Of a DNA stretch of 64,000 nucleotides, positions 1-7,553 are shown piece by piece (position 1 is the first letter of the stretch; every line of letters starts with the position of its first letter). The stretch lies in the NCBI GenBank assembly GCA_052169645.1, contig JBQNCA010000006.1:1-64000 (forward strand), written 5' to 3'. Below the pieces are notes generated by a model, which saw nothing but the letters and a program-made list of their open reading frames with translations, did no database searches and had not been told where the DNA came from. This stretch comes from JAIKWW01 sp052169645. Its GTDB lineage: Bacteria; Bacillota; Clostridia; Peptostreptococcales; Anaerovoracaceae. Both the position numbers and the translations under genes were made by a program.

Positions 1-2
1 CT

Positions 3-104
3 TCCGTGCAGTCCGTTGCAAGAAAATACTACGGGGATGCGAAGTTTGACGATAAGGATGGATATTTTCAATCATCGGTGTACATGAAAATAGGTAGTGT
101 GTAG
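3..104 (+). CDS. C-terminal end of a GHKL-type sensor histidine kinase (partial)
   Basis: An open frame runs in from the left edge and stops at TAG 102-104, leaving 33 residues. The fragment resembles the last part of the ATP-binding domain of AgrC-like GHKL kinases: a helix reading SVQSVARKYYG, then DAKFDD, and a closing beta strand around SSVYMKI. In that family this follows the G2 box (GLGL) and the helix is written SVRSIAEKYGG. The catalytic boxes lie outside the window, so the assignment rests on this short tail. It is one of the few plus-strand genes here and is followed by about 240 bp of AT-rich DNA. Truncation is due to the window edge. Confidence 0.6.
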   Translation, partial: SVQSVARKYYGDAKFDDKDGYFQSSVYMKIGSV

Positions 105-343
105 ACCGATTGAGAGTGTGAGATTTTATCTGTAAATTAACCTCAAAGTAGTAAATTGTAGTAAATTCAGCTTGTATTCTTGCAAATATCCCTGTATTTC
201 AAGTAGTTTGAAAGTTAATAGTTAAAGCTTATAATAATACTTTTTAATATTAATTTTTTATGCTGCTTTAAATGTTTTTATATAAATTTGTTATATACAG
301 AAATTAATATATATTAAAGTACGAAATATATCATTTGAAGCTT
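105..343. other. AT-rich intergenic region without recognised genes
   Basis: This is the spacer between the plus-strand kinase end and the 3' end of the minus-strand CmpB-like gene, so it separates convergent genes. It is very AT-rich with short T and A runs. I found no GC-rich hairpin that would make a confident terminator for either gene, and no ORF with a ribosome binding site. Confidence 0.5.
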
Positions 344-1183
344 TCACTTTGTACGAAGCTTATTTATCTCTTCCTTCAAATAATTTATAGGCGACTGCAA
401 ATTCAGCTTATCCTGTTCCGATTTACGATGTGTGGAAAATTTCTTTATACTTTTGATTATTCTACGCTGATTATAGTTAAGCAATAATGCATATCTGCTT
501 GCAATGCTTCTTGCTTTTTTCTCAAGCTTTATATGTGATTCATCCACAAGCTTCGGAGCTTCAATTATTTTTTCTCCAATCTTCTTAGGTGCTTCAGCAA
601 TTGCTATATATGTATTTTGAGCTTTTTCATTAAATTCTTCATGCATCCTGTTTACATTTTTTAATAAAGAGGACAAGCCTGCTTCCGTAAGTGCAAAATC
701 CGCACCGAATATCATTGCAAAAACTATTGCTGAAAGCTCATATACCGCAAAAGGAATTTTTTCATGCATAAGCTCGAATTGAGGTAAAACAAAATTTACT
801 GTTAAAACCCCTGTCAGCCCGAAGGCTATACTTACGGGAAGACATATTCTTCCGTTGATATTCAAAGGCATATATCCGTAATCCCACCATCTCATATGAT
901 AACGCTTTTCCAAAACATATGATGTGCCGTACTCCGCTATTGCGCTGCCGAAGAAACAAATTAAAAAAATTCCCCATGCAGGGATTTCTCTCGGAAAATG
1001 AGCTTCTAAAAAATTAAAAAGCAACAAAAGTAGTATTACACAGGAACCGTATATGGGACATATAGGTCCGAATAAAAAACCTCTGTCAGCCCAATGCCTT
1101 TCTCTGATTGTGCAGTAAAAAGATTCCCATAGCCAGCCTAAAAAGCTGCATATGATAAATTCAACAAAGCAATATATGATCAT
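344..1183 (-). CDS. CmpB-like putative ABC transporter permease (membrane protein, 279 aa)
   Basis: The protein begins with hydrophobic segments (residues about 2-18, 37-60, 68-88, and further ones near 115-135 and 145-165) and ends in a long charged cytoplasmic tail (about 175-279) with Lys/Glu-rich helices. The N-terminal pattern FxxCSFLGWLWES followed by RGFLFGPICPIYG is typical of the clostridial family annotated as putative ABC-transporter type IV (CmpB, PF06541). No ATPase partner is adjacent, so a transport role is not shown by context. The gene stands alone on the minus strand with a hairpin upstream that ends the argC transcript. The biochemical function of this family is essentially unknown; confidence in the family is high, in function low. 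Confidence 0.8.
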   Translation of the reverse strand: MIIYCFVEFIICSFLGWLWESFYCTIRERHWADRGFLFGPICPIYGSCVILLLLLFNFLEAHFPREIPAWGIFLICFFGSAIAEYGTSYVLEKRYHMRWWDYGYMPLNINGRICLPVSIAFGLTGVLTVNFVLPQFELMHEKIPFAVYELSAIVFAMIFGADFALTEAGLSSLLKNVNRMHEEFNEKAQNTYIAIAEAPKKIGEKIIEAPKLVDESHIKLEKKARSIASRYALLLNYNQRRIIKSIKKFSTHRKSEQDKLNLQSPINYLKEEINKLRTK

Positions 1184-1277
1184 AATTTTTCTCCTTATAT
1201 TAATTACTATTATATGTTTAAAAATATTGCTGTTTCAAGTATTTCCTTGTTGAAATATTTTTTGTCGAAGCTGTGGC

Positions 1278-1323
1278 AAACGCAGCGAAAACGAGCTTTC
1301 ATCTCTCGTTTCGCTGCGTTTTT
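1278..1323 (-). terminator. Hairpin terminator downstream of argC
   Basis: Arms 1278-1295 and 1305-1323 are near-perfect inverted repeats (AAACGCAGCGAAAACGAG against CTCGTTTCGCTGCGTTT, one bulged base) around a 9-nt loop. It lies 40 bp past the argC stop. The U-run is short on the minus strand (TTT) and five T on the plus strand, so it may act in either direction. Confidence 0.7.
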
Positions 1324-1363
1324 AACAAAAACCTGTTTACTGAAAAAAGGATTTCATCCGATA

Positions 1364-2299
1364 CTATAGCAATCCGATATTTTCCTCCAAGCCGAGCATT
1401 ATATTCATATTCTGAACGGCTGCTCCGGAAGCACCTTTTCCCAAATTGTCAAACAGTGCGGTTATACTCGTCTGCTCATCATTTCCGCATACTATAAGTT
1501 TAAGCTTGTTGCTTCCCGCCATATGATTTGCATAAACAGTTTTATTGAAGTTATCATACCTGATTACATCTATAAACTGTTCCTCTCGATAATAATTCTT
1601 CAGGCTTTCATATATAAAATTCATAGAAGGCTCCGATTTAAGAATACGATTTTGGAGCATAACGGTTGTAGCCATACCTTTATAGTAATCATCAACTACA
1701 GGTAAAAACACAGGTGCATATTTAAGACCTGTCAGCTTCTGCATCTCAGCTATATGCTTATGCTTTAAATTAAGTCCGTAAATTCCCGGAGCATAAAAAT
1801 CCTCGGGCTTGTCTTCACTTTCATAAGCGCTTATCATCTGTTTTCCTCCACCGGAAAATCCTGTCAGAGAAAAGCAGCTTACAGGATAATCTTCCTGCAT
1901 TATATTCATTCTTATTAACGGTCCGACAATTGAAATAAAGCCCGTTGCATGACAGCCCGGATTTGCTACCCTTTTGCTGTTTGCAATACTCCTTCTCAGC
2001 TCCGAAGAGAGCTCGGGAAAGCCGTAATCCCAACCGTCAGCTGTACGATGAGCAGTGGAAGCGTCTATGACTCTAACTCCCGGATTTTCTATAAGCCTTA
2101 CCGCTTCACGAGCGCTTTCATCAGGCAGGCAGAGAAATACTATATCAGCGGCATTTAAAAACTTACGTCTTTCTTCTACATCGTGTCTCACAGCTTCATC
2201 TATACGCAGCATTTCCAAATCCGTTCTCGCAGCTATTCTGTCATATATCTGCAAGCCTGTAGTTCCGCTTTGTCCGTCTATATATACTTTTGTCTTCAT
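1364..2299 (-). CDS. argC: N-acetyl-gamma-glutamyl-phosphate reductase, type 2 (311 aa)
   Basis: Catalyses the NADPH-dependent reduction of N-acetylglutamyl-5-phosphate to the semialdehyde, the third step of arginine and ornithine synthesis. The N-terminal Rossmann motif GQSGTTGLQI (about residues 9-18) and the active-site cysteine in VANPGCHATG (about 113) are clear. At 311 residues it fits the shorter type 2 ArgC group rather than the roughly 345-aa type 1 enzyme. None of argJ, argB, argD, argF, argG or argH is next to it, so here argC is an orphan of the pathway. A weak ARG-box-like sequence lies upstream (2359-2376) and argR is in the same window, which suggests arginine control. Start ATG 2299 has a GAGAGG-type ribosome site. 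Confidence 0.93.
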   Translation of the reverse strand: MKTKVYIDGQSGTTGLQIYDRIAARTDLEMLRIDEAVRHDVEERRKFLNAADIVFLCLPDESAREAVRLIENPGVRVIDASTAHRTADGWDYGFPELSSELRRSIANSKRVANPGCHATGFISIVGPLIRMNIMQEDYPVSCFSLTGFSGGGKQMISAYESEDKPEDFYAPGIYGLNLKHKHIAEMQKLTGLKYAPVFLPVVDDYYKGMATTVMLQNRILKSEPSMNFIYESLKNYYREEQFIDVIRYDNFNKTVYANHMAGSNKLKLIVCGNDEQTSITALFDNLGKGASGAAVQNMNIMLGLEENIGLL

Positions 2300-2358
2300 A
2301 AATTATACCTCTCAAAAATTTGTCTGAAATATTCTGCATATATTAGCACATATTAAGA

Positions 2359-2376
2359 GTTGAATTTTTTATCACA
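2359..2376 (-). promoter_or_regulatory. Possible ARG box upstream of argC
   Basis: Aligned to the ArgR operator consensus WNTGAATWWWWATTCANW, the plus strand reads TGAAT-TTTT-TATCA: one perfect half site and a second half with two mismatches. It lies about 60-75 bp upstream of the argC start. The match is weak on its own; the biological fit with argC and the argR gene in this window is what makes it worth recording. Confidence 0.35.
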
Positions 2377-2406
2377 GATCCGTCATATATGCTGAATACG
2401 ACAAAT

Positions 2407-2449
2407 AAAAACAGACCCTCACCGAAATCCTTCGGAAAAGGTCTGTTTT
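2407..2449 (-). terminator. Rho-independent terminator after the 100-aa gene
   Basis: Arms AAAACAGACC (2407-2416) and GGTCTGTTTT (2440-2449) enclose a second small stem CCGAA/TTCGG. Runs of A and T flank both sides, so it can work in both orientations; it ends the minus-strand gene that stops at 2475. Confidence 0.85.
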
Positions 2450-2474
2450 ATACACTAAGAAAAACCTTTTAAAA

Positions 2475-2777
2475 TTAATCCTCAGCAGGCATAGATTCGA
2501 TGTAATCGTCAATCTTGCAATTATAGTTACGGTTAGCGAGCTGTTCCTCGAACCAATCCAGAACCTGATCCGTAGTGCCCGGGAAATCCTTCATAAGGCT
2601 TCCTACATGAGTTCTCACGCCGCCTGCTCTATCCTTATCCTCATAACGAAGGCTGAGCTTGTCTCCATTTTTGTTAAGTATAGCGTACTGAGAATTGTTC
2701 TTAGAATCGATTTTGTAGCTTGCTTTGTAACCTCTGGCTTTTGATGCTGCTACGATTTCATCCATTGTGCAAGACAT
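2475..2777 (-). CDS. Conserved-looking 100-aa protein of unknown function
   Basis: I do not recognise a named family. I chose the ATG at 2777 because AAAGGAGGA (2786-2794) sits 8 nt upstream; an ATG 24 bp further out has no such site. The protein is soluble, with alternating charged residues and no signal or membrane segment. It starts MSCTMDEIV and has a central beta-rich stretch (YKIDSKNNSQYAILNKNG). It is a complete single-gene transcription unit: a strong promoter at 2879-2906, a leader of about 95 nt and a terminator at 2407-2449. That isolation, the strong ribosome site and the compact size suggest a well-expressed cytoplasmic protein, but the function is unknown. Confidence 0.8.
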   Translation of the reverse strand: MSCTMDEIVAASKARGYKASYKIDSKNNSQYAILNKNGDKLSLRYEDKDRAGGVRTHVGSLMKDFPGTTDQVLDWFEEQLANRNYNCKIDDYIESMPAED

Positions 2778-2878
2778 GATTAATATCCTCCTTTGTAACA
2801 AGTATGAATATGAACATAATAAGTATAACGTATTATAATTTAGAATATCGTTAAAAACAATAATTCTTACAGATAACT

Positions 2879-2906
2879 ATTATATCACATTAATCTGTAA
2901 TTTCAA
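2879..2906 (-). promoter_or_regulatory. Promoter of the 100-aa gene
   Basis: On the minus strand TTGAAA (2901-2906), a 16-bp spacer, then TATAAT (2879-2884). The expected start of transcription is near 2872, giving a leader of roughly 95 nt before the ATG. Confidence 0.7.
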
Positions 2907-3029
2907 CGAAAAGCTGAAATTAGGCTGTATTGTATTGAAAATTGAACAGTTTTAACCATAAATCAATCATACATAAACGAAAATTCACTCATAAATCTTT
3001 CAAATTTCCATGCAATTGCATCTTAAAAA

Positions 3030-4697
3030 TTATAATTCATCCGTACTCATTACCTGATCACTTATAGCATTGCCCGGCGGAACTATCGGGAATACATCAT
3101 CATCTGAATTTATATCACACACTATAAGATTTCCCGACTTGCTTTCAATTGCCGCCCTCAGAGCCTGCCTCAAACCCTCCAGAGTATTCACACTATAACC
3201 CTTTAATCCGTAAGCTTCCGCCAGTTTTTCATAATCAACCACATCAGGAAGTGTAGTTGCCGAATATCTCTTATCAAAAAACAGCTTCTGCCACTGACGA
3301 ACCATGCCGAGTACATTATTCTTAAAAAGAATTGATATAATAGGCAGCTTATTCGCCGATACTGTCGCCATTTCATTACAGTTCATTCTGAAACTTCCGT
3401 CACCTGTGATATGTACAACTCGACTTTCAGGCTTTGCCATCTGCGCTCCTATTGCGGCTCCAAGCCCGAAGCCCATAGTTCCTAAGCCTCCGGAAGTTAT
3501 AAATGTACGAGGTTCGGTAAATTTCCAAAATTGTGCCGTCCACATCTGATGCTGACCCACATCGGTAGTAACTATGACATCATCACCGATTGTTTCTTGT
3601 ATGACGGATAAAATATTTTCAGGAATAAAAGCCGTTTCGTCTTTGAACTTATCAATTCGAAAGTCTGATATCTCTTTCAACCATTCCTCATGCGAATTAT
3701 CTTTTATCAGTTCCAGCACAGCGGTGAGTATTGCATTTATTTCACCTACTATATTATGGTTTACTGTAACATTTTTATCGATTTCAGAGTTGTCTATATC
3801 TATTTGAACTATTTCCGCATTTTTTGCAAAGCTTTCTACATTGCCTGTGACTCTGTCGCTGAAGCGTGCCCCTACAGCTATCAGCAAATCCGACTTGTTG
3901 ACCGCAAGATTGGCTTCCTTCTGACCGTGCATTCCTACCAATCCCAGCGACAGCTCATGTGTTCGAGGGATAGCTCCCAAGTTCATAAGCGTTGATACAA
4001 CAGGAATATTTGCTTTTTCTGCAAGCTTTACCAGTTTATCCGAAGCTTCCGCGCTTATAACTCCTCCACCTGCATAAATCAAAGGTCTTTTTGCCGTATT
4101 AATTTTATTTGCTAAGCACTTTATATCATTTATATCATATAGATTGTCAATATCACTTTCCATATCAATGATTTTCGGCTCATAATCGTAAAGCTCCACC
4201 AAAATATCTTTCGGTACATCAATCAATACGGGACCTTGCCTTCCGCTTCTTGCAACTGAGAAAGCTTCTCTGACAGTATCGGCAAGATCAACTATATCGC
4301 TGACAAAATAATTATGCTTTGTCACCGGTATTGTTATACCTGCAATATCTACTTCCTGAAAAGAATCCCTGCCTATAAGAGCACGAGGAACCTGCCCTGT
4401 AATCACAACCATAGGTACGGAATCCATAAATGCTGTAGCTATGCCGGTTACTGTATTTGTCGCTCCCGGACCGCTGGTTGCAAATGCAACTCCCACCTTA
4501 CCTGTGGATCTTGCATATCCGTCGGCAGCATGAGTAGCTCCCTGTTCATGTGCGGTAAGCACGTGAGTGATTTCATCGTGATAATCATAGAGCGCATTAT
4601 ACAGCGGCATAATTTGCCCGCCGGGATATCCGAATATAGTATCCACCCCTTGCTCACGCAGGCATTCCATTATTATTTTTGAACCGCTTATTTTCAT
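3030..4697 (-). CDS. ilvB: Acetolactate synthase large (catalytic) subunit
   Basis: ThDP-dependent enzyme that condenses two pyruvates to acetolactate, or pyruvate with 2-ketobutyrate, at the head of valine/isoleucine synthesis. Visible motifs: GYPGG near the N-terminus, the catalytic glutamate in AHEQGATHAADGYAR, the FAD/central domain, and the C-terminal ThDP motif GDGSFRMNCNEM with a downstream NN. I prefer the ATG at 4697 (MKISGSKIIMECLREQG), which matches the usual family start and has GGAG about 12 nt upstream; the ATG at 4715 would add six residues and has no ribosome site. It lies downstream of ilvC in a two-gene unit. No regulatory subunit ilvN is next to it, which is unusual for a biosynthetic enzyme. 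Confidence 0.93.
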   Translation of the reverse strand: MKISGSKIIMECLREQGVDTIFGYPGGQIMPLYNALYDYHDEITHVLTAHEQGATHAADGYARSTGKVGVAFATSGPGATNTVTGIATAFMDSVPMVVITGQVPRALIGRDSFQEVDIAGITIPVTKHNYFVSDIVDLADTVREAFSVARSGRQGPVLIDVPKDILVELYDYEPKIIDMESDIDNLYDINDIKCLANKINTAKRPLIYAGGGVISAEASDKLVKLAEKANIPVVSTLMNLGAIPRTHELSLGLVGMHGQKEANLAVNKSDLLIAVGARFSDRVTGNVESFAKNAEIVQIDIDNSEIDKNVTVNHNIVGEINAILTAVLELIKDNSHEEWLKEISDFRIDKFKDETAFIPENILSVIQETIGDDVIVTTDVGQHQMWTAQFWKFTEPRTFITSGGLGTMGFGLGAAIGAQMAKPESRVVHITGDGSFRMNCNEMATVSANKLPIISILFKNNVLGMVRQWQKLFFDKRYSATTLPDVVDYEKLAEAYGLKGYSVNTLEGLRQALRAAIESKSGNLIVCDINSDDDVFPIVPPGNAISDQVMSTDEL

Positions 4698-4749
4698 GTT
4701 TTTCCCGTTCTCCATATAAATATTGAAATAAAATATTCTTTAAGGATTT

Positions 4750-5742
4750 TTATTTTTTGTCGCTCCAGGAGTACATTTTCCTAAGCTCCTGTCCGACTTC
4801 TTCAAGCTGGTGAGATGCATGTATACGTCTTTCGGCATTGAAATGCTGCCTGCCGACCTTGTTTTCCATAATCCAGTTTCTTGCAAAGGTTCCGTCCTGA
4901 ATTTCACCTAGCACCTTCTTCATTTCATTTCTGGTTTCTTCTGTAATTATTCTTTTTCCTATTTCATAATCCCCGAATTCTGCAGTATCAGAAATGGAAT
5001 GTCTCATTTCCTTGAATCCTCCGTTATATATAAGGTCGACAATGAGCTTCATTTCATGTATGCATTCAAAATATGCATTACGAGGGTCATACCCGGCTTC
5101 CACAAGAACCTCAAATCCTGTCTTCATCAAGGCTGTAACGCCTCCGCAAAGTACGCACTGTTCACCGAAAAGATCCGTTTCAGTTTCAATTTTAAATGTG
5201 GTTTCAAGGATTCCTGCTCTTGCTCCGCCTATACCCGCACCGTATGCAAGTGCAATATCGAGAGCCTTGCCTGTAGCATCCTGATGTACGGCTACCAGGC
5301 AAGGAGTACCTTTACCCGCTGTATATTCGGAACGAACCGTATGTCCCGGTGCCTTAGGTGCTATCATCGCTACATCCACATCTTCAGGCGGAACTATCTG
5401 CTGATAATGAATATTGAAGCCGTGTGCAAACATAAGCATGTTCCCCGCCTTAAGATTAGGCTTTACACTGTTCTCATAGATAGCCTGCTGCTTTTCATCA
5501 GGTGTGAGTATCATTATAATATCGGCATCCTTTGCGGCATCGGCAGCTGTTGCAACATTAAGCCCTGCATCCTCTGCCAATTTCCATGATTTGCTTCCTT
5601 CGTAAAGACCGACTGTAACGTCCATCCCGCTTTCCTTAAGGTTAAGAGCATGGGCATGCCCTTGGCTGCCGTAACCGATAACGGCAATTTTCTTTCCGTC
5701 CAATAATGAGAGATTACAATCGTTGTGATAATAAATATTCAT
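4750..5742 (-). CDS. ilvC: Ketol-acid reductoisomerase (330 aa)
   Basis: Converts acetolactate to 2,3-dihydroxyisovalerate using NADPH and Mg2+, the second step of valine/isoleucine synthesis. The Rossmann motif GYGSQGHAHALNLKESG (about residues 23-39) and the class I length of about 330 are typical. The C-terminal knotted domain carries the metal-binding acidic residues (ETDLFGEQCVLCGG). A strong GGAGG precedes the ATG at 5742. It is the first gene of the ilvC-ilvB pair; the intergenic gap is 52 bp to the preferred ilvB start. I see no T-box or peptide-type attenuator in the 137-bp region upstream, so control of this pair is not visible. Confidence 0.96.
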   Translation of the reverse strand: MNIYYHNDCNLSLLDGKKIAVIGYGSQGHAHALNLKESGMDVTVGLYEGSKSWKLAEDAGLNVATAADAAKDADIIMILTPDEKQQAIYENSVKPNLKAGNMLMFAHGFNIHYQQIVPPEDVDVAMIAPKAPGHTVRSEYTAGKGTPCLVAVHQDATGKALDIALAYGAGIGGARAGILETTFKIETETDLFGEQCVLCGGVTALMKTGFEVLVEAGYDPRNAYFECIHEMKLIVDLIYNGGFKEMRHSISDTAEFGDYEIGKRIITEETRNEMKKVLGEIQDGTFARNWIMENKVGRQHFNAERRIHASHQLEEVGQELRKMYSWSDKK

Positions 5743-5833
5743 TTTTTACCTCCAAAATCCTAAATTTAATTTATGTAATCCTCCGAAAGATATTTCTACC
5801 GGAGAGATTAAACTGTAAAAAGCCTAAAACTTA

Positions 5834-5866
5834 AAAAAGCCGCCTCATTTTATGAGACAGCTTTTT
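5834..5866 (-). terminator. Terminator after the small P-loop gene
   Basis: Inverted repeat AAAAAGC...CTCAT / ATGAG...GCTTTTT with a 3-nt loop and a six-base U-run on the minus strand. It separates the P-loop ATPase gene (stop at 5880) from ilvC. Confidence 0.8.
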
Positions 5867-5879
5867 AAATATTTGCTTA

Positions 5880-6314
5880 CTAATTCTCTGTGCCGTGATC
5901 TATGATTTCATACTGACGGATGCTTGCATCCAGTTCAGCCAAATCTGCACTTAGACTTACTACAAATTCAACATTTGATTTGTCCGAGATGTTGTTCAGC
6001 CTCTTGAGGAATTCAGGTAAATCGTCGACGGTTATATCTGCATGCTTGAGTATACTGTCTATGAAGATTTCCTCAATATCGTGATTGGAGCTGAGTATGC
6101 CGTATATAAAACCGATGTATTCATCAATATTGGTAATATATTCATATTCATCCATGACTATCATGCGTATATTATAATCCAAGTCGTGTTTAAGTCTGTC
6201 ATCCTTGATGATGAAAACTATACTGCCGTTACGCTCTTTGCAAGCGTTGTTTGCCAGATCAACCATCATCTTGGTTTTGCCTGTTCCTTTATGTCCTATA
6301 ATAAGCTTAACCAT
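5880..6314 (-). CDS. Small P-loop ATPase-like protein (144 aa), function unknown
   Basis: A Walker A motif GHKGTGKT occupies residues 7-14 and a hydrophobic strand ending in acidic residues (IEEIFIDSI, about 80-88) could serve as Walker B. The protein is far shorter than RecA, AAA+ or PilT proteins. Similar small clostridial proteins are sometimes labelled as twitching-motility PilT, but nothing in the sequence supports that role. It has its own promoter (6373-6401), a good AAAGGAGG site before the ATG at 6314 and its own terminator (5834-5866), so it is a monocistronic unit between ilvC and rlmN. A nucleotide-binding role is likely; the substrate is unknown. Confidence 0.75.
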   Translation of the reverse strand: MVKLIIGHKGTGKTKMMVDLANNACKERNGSIVFIIKDDRLKHDLDYNIRMIVMDEYEYITNIDEYIGFIYGILSSNHDIEEIFIDSILKHADITVDDLPEFLKRLNNISDKSNVEFVVSLSADLAELDASIRQYEIIDHGTEN

Positions 6315-6372
6315 TATATCGCCTCCTTTGTATTATAAAATATTATGATAACAATAATTTTGTTTCATATAA

Positions 6373-6401
6373 ATTATACTATTACAAAGAGAAAAGGACA
6401 A
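6373..6401 (-). promoter_or_regulatory. Promoter of the small P-loop ATPase gene
   Basis: Minus strand TTGTCC (6396-6401), 17-bp spacer, TATAAT (6373-6378), about 60 bp before the start codon. Confidence 0.6.
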
Positions 6402-6449
6402 TAAGCATTTACCAAAAGTGTCTCCTGTATTCTGTTTTAATTAAGCTGC

Positions 6450-7553
6450 TCACAATAAATTATAAGCATCGCTCTTTTCGCACATTGCGGATAATCTGAG
6501 CTGTCCGCATGCTGCACTGATATCACTTCCCAGCTCCCTTCTGACAGTTACTTCTATACCTCGACTCTCAAGTATGGCTGCAAATTTTCTTACAAATTTT
6601 TTATCCGTTCCCTGAGAATTTTTTTCTTTTACAGAATTTAAAGGAATAAGATTTACATGACACAGCATTCCTTTCAACAGATTGCCGAGCTGCTCCGCAT
6701 GCTCCGCTGAATCATTGACATTTTTAATCATTGCATATTCAAAGCTTATCCTTCTATGAGTCGATTTCGTATAATATCTGCATACATCCAACAGCTCGCT
6801 CATATCATAGCTGCGTGCCGCCGGCATAAGTCTCCGCCTCAGTTCCTGATTCGGTGCATGAAGTGAAATTGCGAGATTCACCTGAGGCAAATCCTTCGTA
6901 AAGCTTCGAATCCTATTGAGTATACCGCAGGTTGATACCGTTATATTTCTCAGTCCTATATTTAAGCCCTTTTCATCATGCATAATTTCGACAGCCTTCA
7001 GCAAATTATCATAATTATCAAACGGCTCCCCTGTGCCCATGATTACAACATGCCCGATGCGCTCACCCGTATCTCTTTGCATCGCAACTATCTGATCCGC
7101 CATTTCACCGGGAGTCAGATTCCTCTGAAGTCCGTCCATGCCCGATGCACAGAAGCTGCATCCCATTCGGCAGCCCGCCTGAGAAGATATGCATGCCGTA
7201 TTTCCGTATTTATATTTCATAAATACGCTTTCTATTGCATATCCGTCTCTTATATCGAAAAGGTATTTGCGAGTTCCGTCAGACGAAATCTGCTTTTGCA
7301 GCAACCCTACAGCATTTATATGAGCCTTCTCTTCAAGTTTTTCTCTGAGTTTTACTGAAAACTCGGTAACATCCTCAAATCCTTGGACACATTCATCATA
7401 CATTCTTTTCCAAAGCTGATTCGCGCGAAATTTCTTTTCGCCTATATTTACAAAATAATCACAAAGTTCGGAATGTGTTAAATTCTTTAGGCAGATATCT
7501 CGAAGATTTGAAGCAGCTGCGGATTTTATAGACGCATCGCTCTTTTCCTTCAT
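6450..7553 (-). CDS. rlmN: Dual-specificity 23S rRNA A2503 / tRNA A37 C2-methyltransferase (367 aa)
   Basis: Radical-SAM methyltransferase of the RlmN/Cfr family. The cluster-binding motif CRMGCSFC places cysteines at residues 128, 132 and 135. The conserved C-terminal GSDISAACGQLR carries the second catalytic cysteine of the ping-pong mechanism. Family features such as GTGEPFDNYDN and ISLHAPNQELR are present. Its start codon directly follows the ileS stop codon, so the two are co-transcribed and probably translationally coupled, both under the ileS T-box. It is RlmN rather than Cfr judged by general context and motifs; Cfr cannot be fully excluded without alignment. Confidence 0.92.
   Translation of the reverse strand: MKEKSDASIKSAAASNLRDICLKNLTHSELCDYFVNIGEKKFRANQLWKRMYDECVQGFEDVTEFSVKLREKLEEKAHINAVGLLQKQISSDGTRKYLFDIRDGYAIESVFMKYKYGNTACISSQAGCRMGCSFCASGMDGLQRNLTPGEMADQIVAMQRDTGERIGHVVIMGTGEPFDNYDNLLKAVEIMHDEKGLNIGLRNITVSTCGILNRIRSFTKDLPQVNLAISLHAPNQELRRRLMPAARSYDMSELLDVCRYYTKSTHRRISFEYAMIKNVNDSAEHAEQLGNLLKGMLCHVNLIPLNSVKEKNSQGTDKKFVRKFAAILESRGIEVTVRRELGSDISAACGQLRLSAMCEKSDAYNLL

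Noticed and set aside
5743..5830. T-box or peptide attenuator before ilvC
   Set aside because: The upstream region is too short and has neither the T-box consensus nor a run of branched-chain codons before a terminator.
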